Of a DNA stretch of 64,000 bases, positions 12,693 through 23,059 are shown in pieces. Position 1 is the stretch's first letter. Every line of letters begins with the position of its first letter. Under the pieces are notes generated by a model. The model was not told the DNA's origin. It saw only the letters and a list, made by a program, of their open reading frames with translations, and searched no databases. The position numbers were made by a program, and so were the translations under genes. Source of the stretch: Bordetella genomosp. 4 (GTDB taxonomy: Bacteria > Pseudomonadota > Gammaproteobacteria > Burkholderiales > Burkholderiaceae_B); assembly GCF_002261185.1 (NCBI RefSeq), contig NZ_NEVQ01000013.1, positions 806,001 to 870,000 on the forward strand. The letters are read 5' to 3'.

Positions 12693-12733
12693 GTTTGGAC
12701 AGGCGACGGCGAAACGCCGCCTCTGCCTCGGTA

Positions 12734-13939
12734 TTACACGCGCTCGAGCACGACGGCGATGCCCTGGCCCACGCCGATGCACATCGTGCACAGCGCATAG
12801 CGGCCGCCGGTGCGGTGCAATTGATTGACGGCAGTCGTCGCCAGACGCGCGCCACTGGCACCCAGCGGATGGCCCAGCGCGATCGCGCCGCCATTCGGAT
12901 TCACGCGCGCATCGTCGTCGGCGAGGCCCAGATCACGCAGAACAGCCAAGCCCTGCGCGGCAAAGGCTTCGTTGAGCTCGATGACATCGATCTGATCCAA
13001 GGTCAGGCCAGTGAGGGCCAAGACCTTGCGCGTGGCCGGTGCGGGGCCCATGCCCATGATGCGCGGAGCCACGCCAGCGGTAGCCATGCCCACGACGCGC
13101 GCACGCGGCGTCAGGCCATGACGCGCTGCGCTGGCCTCATCAGCGAGCAAGAGCGCGGCCGAACCGTCATTCACGCCCGACGCATTGCCGGCGGTCACCG
13201 AGCCGCCTTCGCGGACTACGCCTTTGAGGCGGCCCAGGGCTTCCAGACTGGTTTCGCGCGGATGCTCGTCTGTCGTCACGACGACGGGATCGCCCTTTTT
13301 CTGAGCAATCGACACCGGAGTGATTTCAGCGTCGAAATAGCCTTCTTTCTGAGCACGAGCCGTTTTGGATTGGCTGGCCAGCGCGAATTTGTCCTGGTCC
13401 TCGCGGCTGATCTTGAAATCATCCGCCACGTTTTCCGCGGTTTCCGGCATGGAGTCCACGCCGTATTGCGCCTTCATCAGTTTGTTGACAAAGCGCCAGC
13501 CGATGGTCGTGTCGTAAATCGCGGCGCTGCGCGAAAATGCGCTCTCGGCCTTGCCCATGACGAATGGCGCACGGCTCATGCTTTCGACACCGCCGGCTAA
13601 CATCAAGCCGGCCTCGCCGGCGCGAATGGCGCGAGCGGCCGTACCCACGGCGTCCAGGCCCGAGCCGCACAAACGGTTGACCGTACCGCCGGGCACATCG
13701 ACCGGCAATCCGGCCAGCAATGCCGCCATGCGGGCGACGTTACGGTTGTCTTCGCCGGCTTGGTTGGCGCAGCCGTAGATCACATCGGTCAACTCTTCCC
13801 AGTTCACGCCCGGATTGCGCGCCATCAGGGCCTTGATAGGCACAGCCGCCAGATCGTCGGCGCGCACGGGCGCCAGAGCGCCGCCGTAACGGCCAAAAGG
13901 AGTACGGATGGCATCACAAATATAAGCGTGCACGGTCAT
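12734..13939 (-). CDS. pcaF: 3-oxoadipyl-CoA thiolase-type acyltransferase
   Basis: Type II thiolase of 401 residues. The acylated Cys91 lies in [12 protein letters not shown], the active-site His in [11 protein letters not shown] and the second Cys in TMCIGVGQG. The stretch [17 protein letters not shown] and the [27 protein letters not shown] region are characteristic of PcaF/PaaJ, which cleave 3-oxoadipyl-CoA to succinyl-CoA and acetyl-CoA at the end of aromatic-ring catabolism. No other pca or paa gene is nearby, so the substrate is inferred from sequence only, and a general acetyl-CoA C-acetyltransferase role remains possible. The ATG at 13939 begins [20 protein letters not shown], fitting the family start. 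Confidence 0.88.
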   Translation of the reverse strand: MTVHAYICDAIRTPFGRYGGALAPVRADDLAAVPIKALMARNPGVNWEELTDVIYGCANQAGEDNRNVARMAALLAGLPVDVPGGTVNRLCGSGLDAVGTAARAIRAGEAGLMLAGGVESMSRAPFVMGKAESAFSRSAAIYDTTIGWRFVNKLMKAQYGVDSMPETAENVADDFKISREDQDKFALASQSKTARAQKEGYFDAEITPVSIAQKKGDPVVVTTDEHPRETSLEALGRLKGVVREGGSVTAGNASGVNDGSAALLLADEASAARHGLTPRARVVGMATAGVAPRIMGMGPAPATRKVLALTGLTLDQIDVIELNEAFAAQGLAVLRDLGLADDDARVNPNGGAIALGHPLGASGARLATTAVNQLHRTGGRYALCTMCIGVGQGIAVVLERV

Positions 13940-14085
13940 GGATCGAAGCTCGTAAGAAAAGTGAATGACAAAAAAGATAGCATGCGATCTTACGCCACTC
14001 GACCATGCACCGGCGCAGTGCCATGCCAGAGCGTCCATTCTTTGGACGCAGTCCAGTGCATGGACACGTACTTTACGACGGTCCG

Positions 14086-15468
14086 CTATGTCGCGGTGCG
14101 ACCGGCCTCGACCTGAGCCTGGCGGCGATACCGTCCCGCAGCAAAATGATAAAACGGCTGCGGACAAAACTGCCGCGCGATCACCGACGCCGACAGCGAG
14201 CCCACCAATAACCAGAACAGCATCGGCTGGCTGCCCGTCATTTCCATCACAATGACACTCGCCGTCAACGGAGACTGCGTTGCTGCCGCCAGGAACGCCG
14301 CCATGGAAATCAACACCAGCACGCGGCGGTCAATTTCACCGCCTGTCAGTTCCCAGATATGCTGGCCGATGCCCGCCCCTGTGGTTAGCGCTGGAGTGAA
14401 AATGCCGCCCGGGATTCCTGCCCAGTATGACGCCACCGTCGCTCCGAGCTTGGCCAGGCCAAAGGCAGCCGGCCCCTCGGCCTCGCCTGAAAGCAGGCCG
14501 TTGGCCACGCCGTATCCCGTGCCATAGACAGTCTGACCGCTCAATACGCCCAGACACGCCAGAATCAATCCCATGGCAGCGGCCGTATAAACAGGATGGC
14601 GCCGGATCCAGCCACGCCAATTCATGGGGGCAACCCCTGAGACCCCTTTGCTCAGCAACCAGCTGAACAGACCGCCCAGTACGCCATTAGCCAAACCACA
14701 CAGCAAGACCCACAGCACCATGTAGTTAGGCAGCGCCTGGCCGCCAAAGGTACCGAAATACGGGTTGTTTCCAATGACGGCGACGACCAGAAACCCGGAG
14801 GCCAGCACGCCGATCAATACCAGACGCTGCCAACGCAGGATGGTGCCACGCCCCAGCTCCTCGATCGCAAAAATGACGCCAGCCAGTGGCGCATTAAAGG
14901 CGGCAGCCAAGCCTCCGGCCGCACCGGCCGCGATCAGCTCATTCGCATGAAAGCCGCGTAACGGCACTCCTTTGCTGCGCCAAAAGTTTCCCCAGGCCAG
15001 CATGACTGCCGCGCCCACCTGCACGGACGGGCCTTCGCGTCCGGCGGAAGCGCCGGCAGCCAGTCCCAGAAAGGTCAATGGAATTTTCAACAGCGTTTGC
15101 CGCATCGAAACCAGGCTGCTTTGTGCAGCGCCGGGCGGCAACGACAACGAGCCGATGACTTGCGGGATCCCGCTGCCTGCGGCGTTGGGCGCCCAACGCA
15201 TCGTCATCCAGCGCAAGACCGCAAAGGCCACGGGCAGCACGACGAACGCCAGCCAACCCGCACGCGAGGTCCAGGCATGGTTCCATTCCAGTGCCAGATC
15301 GGCCAACCACGCAAACCCCAGCGACACGAGAGCCACCAAGGCAGCGCCGCCCAATAGCAAACTGAGCTGCAGGCTCTTGCGCGAGAGACGGCTGAACTGC
15401 CGCAATTTACGACGGGCGAGTAGAGACAGGCGCGAGAACAGGCTGCGAGGAGGTGAGGTCGTGGACAT
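14086..15468 (-). CDS. ClC-family chloride transporter/channel
   Basis: Voltage-gated-chloride-channel-family membrane protein, 460 residues, with many hydrophobic helices. Selectivity motifs are present: GSGIPQV, GREGPSVQVGA (its Glu corresponds to the external gating glutamate of E. coli ClcA), and a GIFTPALTTGAGIG segment. No C-terminal CBS domains. The gating Glu suggests a H+/Cl- exchanger as in ClcA, although channel versus exchanger cannot be settled here. The Arg/Ser-rich N-terminus (MSTTSPPRSLFSRLSLLARR) is cytoplasmic. It sits alone, upstream of the thiolase on the same strand with a 146-base gap. Confidence 0.9.
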   Translation of the reverse strand: MSTTSPPRSLFSRLSLLARRKLRQFSRLSRKSLQLSLLLGGAALVALVSLGFAWLADLALEWNHAWTSRAGWLAFVVLPVAFAVLRWMTMRWAPNAAGSGIPQVIGSLSLPPGAAQSSLVSMRQTLLKIPLTFLGLAAGASAGREGPSVQVGAAVMLAWGNFWRSKGVPLRGFHANELIAAGAAGGLAAAFNAPLAGVIFAIEELGRGTILRWQRLVLIGVLASGFLVVAVIGNNPYFGTFGGQALPNYMVLWVLLCGLANGVLGGLFSWLLSKGVSGVAPMNWRGWIRRHPVYTAAAMGLILACLGVLSGQTVYGTGYGVANGLLSGEAEGPAAFGLAKLGATVASYWAGIPGGIFTPALTTGAGIGQHIWELTGGEIDRRVLVLISMAAFLAAATQSPLTASVIVMEMTGSQPMLFWLLVGSLSASVIARQFCPQPFYHFAAGRYRRQAQVEAGRTAT

Positions 15469-15591
15469 CGCGGCATTTTGCCAGAATCGACACAAAACAA
15501 CGGACGGTGTGCGCGAAATATGGCCCAAGAAAAACACTGCGCCTTTTCGATCGAGGCCGGATTGGCGCCAACGCAGTGATACGACTCAACA

Positions 15592-15619
15592 AAAACGCCC
15601 AGCCTAAGCTGGGCGTTTT
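15592..15619. terminator. Terminator downstream of sodB
   Basis: Perfect 12-bp stem AAAACGCCCAGC / GCTGGGCGTTTT with a CTAA loop, 20 bases past the sodB stop on the minus strand. The flanking T tract reads GTTTTTG on the minus strand. Confidence 0.88.
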
Positions 15620-15638
15620 CATCGAAACCGGATACGAC

Positions 15639-16217
15639 TCAGGCGAAGTTTTTCGCAGCGAAGTCCCAGTTCACCAGCGCCCAGAAGTTCTCCAGGTACT
15701 TGGGACGGGCATTGCGGTAGTCGATGTAGTAGGCGTGTTCCCACACATCACAGGTCAGCAGAGGCTTGTCTGCGGTGGTCAGCGGGGTAGCAGCGTTGCT
15801 GGTATTGACGATATCCAGCGAGCCGTCGGCCTTTTTGACGAGCCAGGTCCAGCCCGAACCGAAGTTGCCGGCAGCCGATTTGTTGAAGGCTTCTTTGAAA
15901 GCGTCAAAGCTGCCCCATTTGGCGTTGATGGCGTCGGCCAGTGCGCCCGAGGGTGCGCCGCCAGCATTGGGAGCCAGGCTGTTCCAGTAGAACGTGTGGT
16001 TCCAGATTTGTGCGGCATTGTTGAATACGCCACCGGAGGACTTTTTGACGACGTCTTCGAGCGACGCGTTTTCAAACTCGGTGCCCGGGACCAGGTTGTT
16101 CAGGTTCGTGACGTAGGTCTGATGGTGCTTGCCGTAGTGAAACTCGAGGGTTTCTTTGGAGATATGCGGCGCCAGGGCGTCCAGCGCATAAGGCAGGGGA
16201 GGAAGCGTAAATGCCAT
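15639..16217 (-). CDS. sodB: Superoxide dismutase [Fe]
   Basis: Iron superoxide dismutase, 192 residues, which disproportionates superoxide in the cytoplasm. Metal ligands are visible in order: His in [13 protein letters not shown], His in WNHTFYWNS, and Asp and His in [14 protein letters not shown]. The [14 protein letters not shown] segment favours the Fe type over Mn. The ATG at 16217 is preceded by GAAGGA and gives the standard [20 protein letters not shown] start. Single gene with its own terminator. Confidence 0.97.
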   Translation of the reverse strand: MAFTLPPLPYALDALAPHISKETLEFHYGKHHQTYVTNLNNLVPGTEFENASLEDVVKKSSGGVFNNAAQIWNHTFYWNSLAPNAGGAPSGALADAINAKWGSFDAFKEAFNKSAAGNFGSGWTWLVKKADGSLDIVNTSNAATPLTTADKPLLTCDVWEHAYYIDYRNARPKYLENFWALVNWDFAAKNFA

Positions 16218-16368
16218 GTGAGTTCCTTCTTGGTTGATTGCACGATCAAGCAAATAGATTGTATCGGCTCTTTGGCCTGCACTCTGGGTTAACCCAGTGC
16301 AGCGCGGGGTTACGCGAAAGGAGAATCAGTCTTAAGCAATCTGCACCGCGTTCGCCGCGGCCGTGACA

Positions 16369-17724
16369 TCATGTGCCCTGCGTATCCAGCACTTGCACCT
16401 GTGCCCCGCCTCGCGCGAACGTCAGATTCAGCGCCTGGCCTTTGGTCAACGGCGCAGCGTCACGCAGAATCCGGCCCTCGGCATCCCGCACGATGGCATA
16501 GCCTCGCGCCAAGGTGTGTTGCGGATCCAGGGCACGCAAATGCGCGCTGACGGCAGCAGTCCTAGCTTGGCGGGTAGCCAATTGGCGTTCCTGGGCTTGA
16601 TGCAGACGGCGGGCCAGCGCGGCTACACGCTCACTCGCCCGGCCAGTATCCGGGGTGGCGTGCGACAAGCGCTGCACCAACATGCCCAAGCGCGCGGTCC
16701 TGCGGCCATGAGGCCCCTGCCACGCAGAATGCAAACGATGGCGCAGCGTGTTCAGGCGTTCGGCCTGATGCGCCAGGCGGCGCGCGGGCGACACCAATTG
16801 TGCCGCGGCGCGATCCAGGCGCTGCGCTGCCTGGTCGAGGCGGCGCTGCTGCCCTCGCGTCAAACGCTGTACGGCATGGCCAATACGCGCCAGCAAGTCC
16901 GCTCGCGGCACGCAGGCCAGCTCCGCCGCCGCTGTAGGCGTCGGCGCCCGCACGTCCGCCACAAAGTCCACGATCGTAAAATCGGTTTCGTGCCCCACCC
17001 CGCTAATGATAGGAATGGCGCTCGCTGCCACCAGCCGGGCCAGGGCCTCGTCGTTAAAGCTCCATAGGTCCTCGATACTACCGCCGCCACGCACCAGGAG
17101 CAGCGTGTCGACCTCTTGGCGGGCATTTGCCAATTGCACCTGGGCCGCCAGTCTGGCTGCCGAATCAGCGCCCTGCACCGGAGCGGGATAAATCACGACC
17201 GGCACTTGCGGCGCACGGCGGGCCAGAGCGGACAGCACATCCCGCAATGCCGCCGCATGCAACGAGGTAACCACGCCGATGGCGCGCGGCAGAGCGACCG
17301 GCTTGCGCTTGACGCTATCGTCAAACAAACCCTCTGCGGCCAGCTGGGTCTTCAGACGCAGAAATGCCTCGTACAAATTGCCCAAGCCCGCGCGCCGCAT
17401 GGCGTCGGCTTGCAATTGGTAGTCCCCTCGGGGCTCGTACAGCGAGACGCGAGCCCGGATTTCGACCTGATCACCGGCTCTGGGCACGAACCCGACTGCT
17501 GACGCGCGGCCGCGAAACATGACCGCCCGCACAGCGGCCCGGCTGTCCTTCAATGTGAAGTACCAATGCCCTGACGCCGCCTGGGTGAAATTCGAAATCT
17601 CGCCGCGCACCCACAACGGCGGGACATTGCGTTCCAACAATTGGCCTACAGCCTGGTTCAACTGGGCGACTGTGAGGATATCCCGCGTAAATACGTCGTT
17701 TGTGACGGGAAATTCAATTGTCAT
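16369..17724 (-). CDS. xseA: Exodeoxyribonuclease VII large subunit
   Basis: Large subunit of ExoVII, a single-strand-specific exonuclease, 451 residues. An N-terminal OB fold (LTVAQLNQAVGQLLERNVPPLWVRGEISNF) precedes the catalytic domain with IGVVTSLHAAALRDVL, LLLVRGGGSIEDLWSFNDE and ISGVGHETDFTIVDFVADVRAPTPTAAAE. The C-terminal half is a long helical Arg/Gln-rich coiled-coil region as expected for XseB binding. Start at the ATG of MTIEFPVTNDVFTRD (17724). No xseB nearby. Confidence 0.96.
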   Translation of the reverse strand: MTIEFPVTNDVFTRDILTVAQLNQAVGQLLERNVPPLWVRGEISNFTQAASGHWYFTLKDSRAAVRAVMFRGRASAVGFVPRAGDQVEIRARVSLYEPRGDYQLQADAMRRAGLGNLYEAFLRLKTQLAAEGLFDDSVKRKPVALPRAIGVVTSLHAAALRDVLSALARRAPQVPVVIYPAPVQGADSAARLAAQVQLANARQEVDTLLLVRGGGSIEDLWSFNDEALARLVAASAIPIISGVGHETDFTIVDFVADVRAPTPTAAAELACVPRADLLARIGHAVQRLTRGQQRRLDQAAQRLDRAAAQLVSPARRLAHQAERLNTLRHRLHSAWQGPHGRRTARLGMLVQRLSHATPDTGRASERVAALARRLHQAQERQLATRQARTAAVSAHLRALDPQHTLARGYAIVRDAEGRILRDAAPLTKGQALNLTFARGGAQVQVLDTQGT

Positions 17725-17818
17725 AAGGCTTTCCAGAGAGATAGCTGTCCACAGGGCGCGCCAAGTGGGCCGCGATGATACCGTAAGCACGCAAATCTTG
17801 CAGCGCTGCCTGCAACGC

Positions 17819-17981
17819 TAGCAAATTCGTACTAAGTAATTGTTTTATATGAATAAATTAATATCACAAAAATAACGACTGCGGGCCCAATCCAGCGCAA
17901 ACCCAGCATTTATCCATGTTTAGCCTCAGTTTTGCACAGAATTATCCACAAAATCTGTGGATAGATTGGCGGTTATCCCCC
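17819..17981. promoter_or_regulatory. AT-rich tract with a DnaA-box-like cluster in the xseA-exbB gap
   Basis: The 356-base gap between divergent xseA and exbB holds a strongly AT-rich stretch (17819-17880) followed by sites resembling DnaA boxes: TTATCCATG (17910), a perfect TTATCCACA (17942-17950), an inverted TGTGGATAG (17956-17964) and TTATCCCCC (17973). The middle two form an inverted repeat, TATCCACA-AAATC-TGTGGATA. The layout recalls an unwinding element plus DnaA boxes, but no dnaA, dnaN or gyrB is nearby. It could instead be a DnaA-controlled promoter region. The rest of the gap shows nothing further. Confidence 0.45.
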
Positions 17982-18080
17982 GCTCTCGCCCCGGCCTTGC
18001 CATAGCCCCCTTCTGACCGGTACAGTGCGCGCTTAAATCGGCTGCGACCTTTACCGCAGCCCTCTCCCGGAGCCCTTCTT

Positions 18081-18701
18081 TTGCTGTCCATTTTCCGCGA
18101 AGCCGGCTGGCCCATCTGGCCGCTGCTGATCACCTCTATCCTGGGCCTGGCGCTGATCGTCGAACGGCTGCTCTCCCTGCGCCGCAATTTGATTTTGCCG
18201 AAAGGCCTGGCCGAGCAAGTGCTGGAAATGCAGCGCAACGGCCAAGACAGCCCGGAAGCGCTGGCCCGGCTGGAACAGCATTCGCCCATGGGACGCATTC
18301 TGGCCGAAGTCCTGCGCCACCGGAACCAACCGCGCGAAGTCCAGCGCTCTGCCGTCGAAGACGTGGGCCGAGCCGTCGCGCACGATCTGAACCGGTACAT
18401 TTCCGCGCTCGGCACGGTTGCCGTCATCGCTCCGTTGCTCGGCTTGTTCGGCACCGTCGTGGGCATGATCGAGATTTTTGCGTCGTACACGCCCGCCGGT
18501 GGCGACCCCGCCCAGTTGGCGCGCGGCATTTCCATTGCGCTGTACAACACCGCTTTCGGCATCCTGATCGCCATCCCTGCGATGATCGGCCATCGTTATC
18601 TGCGCAGCCGGGCCGACAACCTGCTCAACGACATGGAGCAAGCCGCGGCGCGCCTCGCACGGCTGAGCCGCCCGACCATTCCGCCCCGGGCCCAGCCATG
18701 A
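18081..18701 (+). CDS. exbB: ExbB/TolQ/MotA-family proton channel protein
   Basis: Inner-membrane MotA/TolQ/ExbB proton channel protein, 206 residues: one N-terminal helix, a cytoplasmic loop, then two helices containing LGTVAVIAPLLGLFGTVVGMIEIF and ALYNTAFGILIAIPAMIGHRYL. The best start is a TTG at 18081 giving MLSIFREAGWPIWPLL, matching family N-termini. It overlaps the exbD-type gene by 4 bases. No tonB or tolA/B is adjacent; instead the pair leads a lipopolysaccharide operon, an arrangement conserved in several Proteobacteria whose purpose is poorly defined. A second, TonB-linked exbBD set lies at 42.6-44.2 kb. Confidence 0.9.
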   Translation: MLSIFREAGWPIWPLLITSILGLALIVERLLSLRRNLILPKGLAEQVLEMQRNGQDSPEALARLEQHSPMGRILAEVLRHRNQPREVQRSAVEDVGRAVAHDLNRYISALGTVAVIAPLLGLFGTVVGMIEIFASYTPAGGDPAQLARGISIALYNTAFGILIAIPAMIGHRYLRSRADNLLNDMEQAAARLARLSRPTIPPRAQP

Positions 18702-19111
18702 ATTTTCGCAGCCGGCGCGGTGACCGCGATGAACTCGACATCAATCTGATTCCTTTGATTGATGTCTTGCTGGTGATTCTGATTTTTCTGGCCGCCACCA
18801 CGTCTTTTGCCCGCTATACGCAGTTGCAGATCACCCTGCCCGAGGCCGCCATCGAGCAAGACACGGCTCCCGAGATCACGCTCGACGTCAGCCGCGATGG
18901 CCGCTATGCCTTGAACGGAACGGTGATCGACGCCGCCAACGCCAGCGACATCGCCAACATGCTCGCCCTCGCCGCGGCGGGGAAAGAATCCCCCATGCTG
19001 CTGATCAACGCCGATGCGCAAGCCACTCACCAGGCTGTGGTCAACGTCATGGAGGCAGCTCGCCTGGCGGGCATCAGCCGCGTCAATTTTGCGGCTCAGA
19101 ACGCCCGGTGA
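18698..19111 (+). CDS. exbD: ExbD/TolR-family protein
   Basis: Partner of the upstream ExbB-type protein, 137 residues: a single transmembrane helix after [20 protein letters not shown] (the Asp in IPLIDV is the conserved proton-relay residue) and a periplasmic domain. ATGA overlap with exbB shows translational coupling. Followed by lpxK with an 8-base gap. It has no Pro/Ala tail, unlike the second ExbD at 42.6 kb. Confidence 0.92.
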   Translation: MNFRSRRGDRDELDINLIPLIDVLLVILIFLAATTSFARYTQLQITLPEAAIEQDTAPEITLDVSRDGRYALNGTVIDAANASDIANMLALAAAGKESPMLLINADAQATHQAVVNVMEAARLAGISRVNFAAQNAR

Positions 19112-19118
19112 TTTCCCC

Positions 19119-20330
19119 GTGCCGCGCAACAGCTCGCCCCCCTCGCCGTCCGCTTCGGACTTTATGCAACGCCAGTGGCAGCACGATGGCTGGCTGGCCA
19201 TGCTGCTGCGCCCGCTCGCGGCCCTGACGAGCTGGCATGTGAAACGACGGCGTGCCCAGTACGTGAATGGCCAGCGTCCAGTCTATCGCGCCCCCGTGCC
19301 GGTGGTCGTGATCGGCAACATTTATGTCGGCGGCACCGGTAAAACACCTGTGGTGATCGCCACCGTACAGGCTTTGCGCGAACGCGGCTGGACACCCGGC
19401 GTCGTGAGCCGCGGATACGGCGCCAAGATCGGCCCCCAACCGCGAGTCGGCCATGGCGAACTGAATCCCGCTGACTTTGGCGACGAACCTGCCCTGATCG
19501 CCCACATAAGCGGCGCCCCTGTCGCAGTTCACCCGCGCCGCGCCCTGGCTGCCCAGGCCCTGCTACAACAGTACCCGCAAACGGACGTCATCGTGTCCGA
19601 CGACGGGTTGCAACACTTGGCGCTGGCGCGTGACGCGGAACTCGTCGTGCAGGACGAACGCGGCGTCGGTAACGGGCGCCTGCTCCCGGCCGGGCCATTG
19701 CGCGAACCCGCGTCCCGCTTGGATACGGTGGACGCCATTATCACGAATCGCTCGGCCAGCGGTACAAATCCACACGCGTCACCCGCGGCATCGTTTCCCT
19801 CGGGCGGCCAGCCCTCGCGGCCTGGCGCCGATGTTTCGCAGCAGGCGCTTTCGGCCTCATCAAATGCCACTGAGCCGTCCCTGGCACCGTCGGCCGGGGA
19901 TAAGTCGACTGTCCCCAGACGGACCGACGTGCGGTTGCGCCCCGATGCTGCCCGCCAGATCGCCACGGGCGTAGAACGGCCCCTGGCGGACTTTGCCGAT
20001 CCATCGGCCTTTCGCAGTGTTGCCGCGGCGGCCGGCATCGGTAATCCCAACCGATTTTTCGCGACCTTGCAGGCGGCCGGTATACAGGCAGCCCCGTGCC
20101 TGGCGCTGCCCGATCATTACGACTATCGTCAGTCTCCGTTCGACGCCGTGCAGGCCGACGCCATTCTGATCACCTCGAAAGACGCCATCAAATGCCGGGA
20201 TCACCGTGACGCGCGCCTCTGGGAAATCCCGGTCCAGGCGCAGTTCTCCGATCCAACCCTGTTCGATTGGCTCGACCAGCGTCTACGTAGAATTGCCGAC
20301 GCACGCAACCACGACGGCTCTCCAGGCTGA
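19119..20330 (+). CDS. lpxK: Tetraacyldisaccharide 4'-kinase LpxK with internal low-complexity insert
   Basis: Membrane-associated kinase that phosphorylates the 4' position of the lipid A disaccharide. The P-loop is [12 protein letters not shown], followed by VSRGYGAK and [20 protein letters not shown]. At 403 residues it is longer than the usual 330-350. The excess lies between AIITNRSA and [11 protein letters not shown] and is a Ser/Ala/Pro-rich stretch (about residues 212-265) that looks disordered. The start is unclear: GTG at 19119 (GGTGA upstream) or ATG at 19164 ([10 protein letters not shown]). Either leaves the kinase core complete. Same operon as exbBD, ycaR and kdsB. Confidence 0.92.
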   Translation: MPRNSSPPSPSASDFMQRQWQHDGWLAMLLRPLAALTSWHVKRRRAQYVNGQRPVYRAPVPVVVIGNIYVGGTGKTPVVIATVQALRERGWTPGVVSRGYGAKIGPQPRVGHGELNPADFGDEPALIAHISGAPVAVHPRRALAAQALLQQYPQTDVIVSDDGLQHLALARDAELVVQDERGVGNGRLLPAGPLREPASRLDTVDAIITNRSASGTNPHASPAASFPSGGQPSRPGADVSQQALSASSNATEPSLAPSAGDKSTVPRRTDVRLRPDAARQIATGVERPLADFADPSAFRSVAAAAGIGNPNRFFATLQAAGIQAAPCLALPDHYDYRQSPFDAVQADAILITSKDAIKCRDHRDARLWEIPVQAQFSDPTLFDWLDQRLRRIADARNHDGSPG

Positions 20331-20405
20331 AAACGTCACACCAAACCTCGCATCTCAGGTAGCGCAGCGTCCGTTCTGGCCCCAAACTGCTTTAGAATTA
20401 CGCCT

Positions 20406-20597
20406 ATGGAATCCCGCCTACTTGATACGCTCGTCTGCCCGCTTTGCAAGGGCCGTCTCGACTACGACCGCCCCCAGGCCGAACTAACCTGCCGCGCCGA
20501 CCGCCTGGCCTACCCGGTGCGCGACGGCATTCCCGTCATGCTCGAATCCGAGGCCAGGTCGCTGGACACCCCCCGCCCTGATACGGCGACATCGTGA
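20406..20597 (+). CDS. ycaR: Trm112/YcaR family zinc-ribbon-like protein
   Basis: Small 63-residue protein of the UPF0434/Trm112-like family. It shows [16 protein letters not shown] with the CPLC pair, an ELTC Cys and the conserved [12 protein letters not shown] motif. Its cellular role is not known, but it is typically encoded between lpxK and kdsB as here. It overlaps kdsB by 4 bases (GTGA). The C-terminal tail ([12 protein letters not shown]) is poorly conserved. Confidence 0.93.
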   Translation: MESRLLDTLVCPLCKGRLDYDRPQAELTCRADRLAYPVRDGIPVMLESEARSLDTPRPDTATS

Positions 20598-21361
20598 GTT
20601 TCATCGCCCTCATCCCCGCCCGCATGGCGTCCACGCGCCTGCCCGACAAGCCATTGGCCGATATTGCCGGCAAACCGATGGTTGTGCGCGTGGCGGAGCG
20701 GGCCGCAGGCTCGCAGGCTGCGCAAGTCATCATCGCCACGGACGATACTCGCGTGCAGCAGGCAGCTACGCAGCACGGTCACCAGGCCGTCTTGACTCGT
20801 GCAGATCATCCCACCGGTACCGATCGCCTGGCCGAGGCCGTCGAACAACTGGGCCTGGCTGATGACGCCATCGTCGTCAACGTCCAGGGCGACGAGCCGC
20901 TGATCGATCCCTCTCTCGTCGATGCCGTGGCGGCGATGCTGCACGATCATCCCGATGCCGACATCGCCACGTGCGCGTGTCCTGTGGCTGACGCCGAGTC
21001 CCTCTTCAATCCCAACGTGGTCAAGGTCGTCTGCGGCGCCGATGGGCGTGCGCTGTACTTTTCCCGTGCGCCGATTCCGTGGGCTCGCGATGCCCTGGCC
21101 AGCGGCGAGCGCGTGCTGACCCCGGGATTACCGGCACTGCATCACATTGGGCTGTATGCCTACCGCGTAGCCTTCTTGCGGCGTTTTCCGAATCTGCCCC
21201 AGGGCACGCTGGAGCGTTTCGAGGCCCTCGAACAGCTGCGCGCGCTCGAACACGGCCACACCATTGTCGTACATCGCACTCCGCAACCGCCTATGGCTGG
21301 CGTAGATACCCCCGCCGATCTCGAAAGAGTCCGTGCGTGGTATGCCAATCGCCCCCAATGA
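20594..21361 (+). CDS. kdsB: 3-deoxy-manno-octulosonate cytidylyltransferase
   Basis: Activates KDO to CMP-KDO for lipopolysaccharide core synthesis in the cytoplasm; 255 residues. The N-terminal nucleotide-binding motif is [18 protein letters not shown], followed by [13 protein letters not shown] and [12 protein letters not shown], all CMP-KDO synthetase signatures. The GTG start at 20594 overlaps the ycaR stop. Last gene of the exbB-exbD-lpxK-ycaR-kdsB operon. Confidence 0.96.
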   Translation: MSFIALIPARMASTRLPDKPLADIAGKPMVVRVAERAAGSQAAQVIIATDDTRVQQAATQHGHQAVLTRADHPTGTDRLAEAVEQLGLADDAIVVNVQGDEPLIDPSLVDAVAAMLHDHPDADIATCACPVADAESLFNPNVVKVVCGADGRALYFSRAPIPWARDALASGERVLTPGLPALHHIGLYAYRVAFLRRFPNLPQGTLERFEALEQLRALEHGHTIVVHRTPQPPMAGVDTPADLERVRAWYANRPQ

Positions 21362-21412
21362 CGGGTTTTCCCTGATTCTCGTAATCACACCGTCCACCGC
21401 GTTGCGGCATAA

Positions 21413-22114
<702 letters not shown>

Positions 22115-22136
22115 GGCTCTCGCGCTACCCCCTGGG

Positions 22137-22163
22137 CGCCGTGGCATGCCACGGCGTTTCTTT
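22137..22163 (+). terminator. Terminator after adk
   Basis: Palindrome CGCCGTGGCATGCCACGGCG (22137-22156) followed by TTTCTTT, 23 bases after the adk stop and before the dehydrogenase gene. Confidence 0.75.
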
Positions 22164-22188
22164 GAACCTCTCCCTCTGAAGAACTCGT

Positions 22189-22947
22189 ATGGAAATCGCG
22201 AACAAGGTATTCATTGTGACTGGCGGGGCCTCTGGCCTGGGTGCCGGCACTGTGCGCATGCTGGTCGACAACGGCGCCAAAGTCGTCATCGCCGATGTTC
22301 AAGACGAACCCGGCGAAGCCTTGGCCAAAGAACTGGGCCAACGCTACGTGCATTGCGATGTCACCCAAGAGGCTGACGGTCAGCGAGCGGTCGCTGCCGC
22401 GCTGGAACTCGGTGCATTATTCGGCCTGGTCAACTGCGCAGGCGTTGCCCCAGCCGCCAAGATCGTCGGCAAAAATGGCGCGCATCCGCTGGACTTGTTC
22501 CAAAAAGTCGTCTCGATCAACCTGATCGGCAGCTTCAACATGATGCGCCTGGCAGCCGAAGCCATGAGCGCCAACAGCCCTGAGCCCACCGGCGAACGTG
22601 GCGTCCTGATCAACACCGCCTCGGTAGCGGCGTTCGACGGCCAGATCGGCCAAGCCGCCTACGCCGCCTCAAAGGCCGGCGTCGCGGGCATGACCCTGCC
22701 GATTGCGCGAGATCTATCCAAAGCCGGCATCCGCTGCATGACCATCGCCCCTGGAATCTTCGGCACCCCGATGATCTTCGGCATGCCCCAAGAGGTCCAG
22801 GACTCCCTGGCTGCCAGCATCCCGTTCCCCGCACGCCTGGGTCGTCCCGAGGACTACGCCAAGCTGGTGCACAGTATCGTCACCAACGACATGCTCAACG
22901 GTGAGACCATCCGTCTGGATGGCGCGATCCGCATGCCGCCCAAATGA
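22189..22947 (+). CDS. Short-chain 3-hydroxyacyl-CoA dehydrogenase-like (SDR)
   Basis: Classical short-chain dehydrogenase, 252 residues. The NAD-binding motif [15 protein letters not shown] lies at about 12-26, with VIADVQDE after beta-2 (Asp points to NAD rather than NADP), NCAGVAPA, and the catalytic Ser in [23 protein letters not shown] with Tyr and Lys of YxxxK. The overall pattern, including APGIFGTPM and an IRMPPK end, matches type-10 17-beta-HSD / 3-hydroxyacyl-CoA dehydrogenases of fatty-acid or branched-chain acyl-CoA breakdown. Substrate is not certain. Stands alone between two terminators. Confidence 0.88.
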   Translation: MEIANKVFIVTGGASGLGAGTVRMLVDNGAKVVIADVQDEPGEALAKELGQRYVHCDVTQEADGQRAVAAALELGALFGLVNCAGVAPAAKIVGKNGAHPLDLFQKVVSINLIGSFNMMRLAAEAMSANSPEPTGERGVLINTASVAAFDGQIGQAAYAASKAGVAGMTLPIARDLSKAGIRCMTIAPGIFGTPMIFGMPQEVQDSLAASIPFPARLGRPEDYAKLVHSIVTNDMLNGETIRLDGAIRMPPK

Positions 22948-23012
22948 TACAAACCCTGCGCGCCGACGCTGCGGGTGCGCACCATGCCGTCCCGGGCACG
23001 CCCGGAACGACC

Positions 23013-23048
23013 ATCCCCCTGGCGGCAACTTGCGCCAGGGGGATTTTT
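23013..23048 (+). terminator. Strong terminator after the SDR gene
   Basis: Perfect 12-bp stem ATCCCCCTGGCG (23013-23024) with CGCCAGGGGGAT (23033-23044), 8-base loop, then T tract. Confidence 0.9.
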
Positions 23049-23059
23049 GCCGCTGGACC

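Noticed and set aside
12734-13939. An aromatic-degradation cluster around the thiolase
   Set aside because: Neighbours are unrelated housekeeping genes and no other pca, paa or box gene is present.
17819-17981. A complete chromosomal origin of replication
   Set aside because: Boxes and AT tract are suggestive but dnaA, dnaN, gyrB, rpmH and rnpA are absent, so I report it only as a DnaA-box-like cluster.
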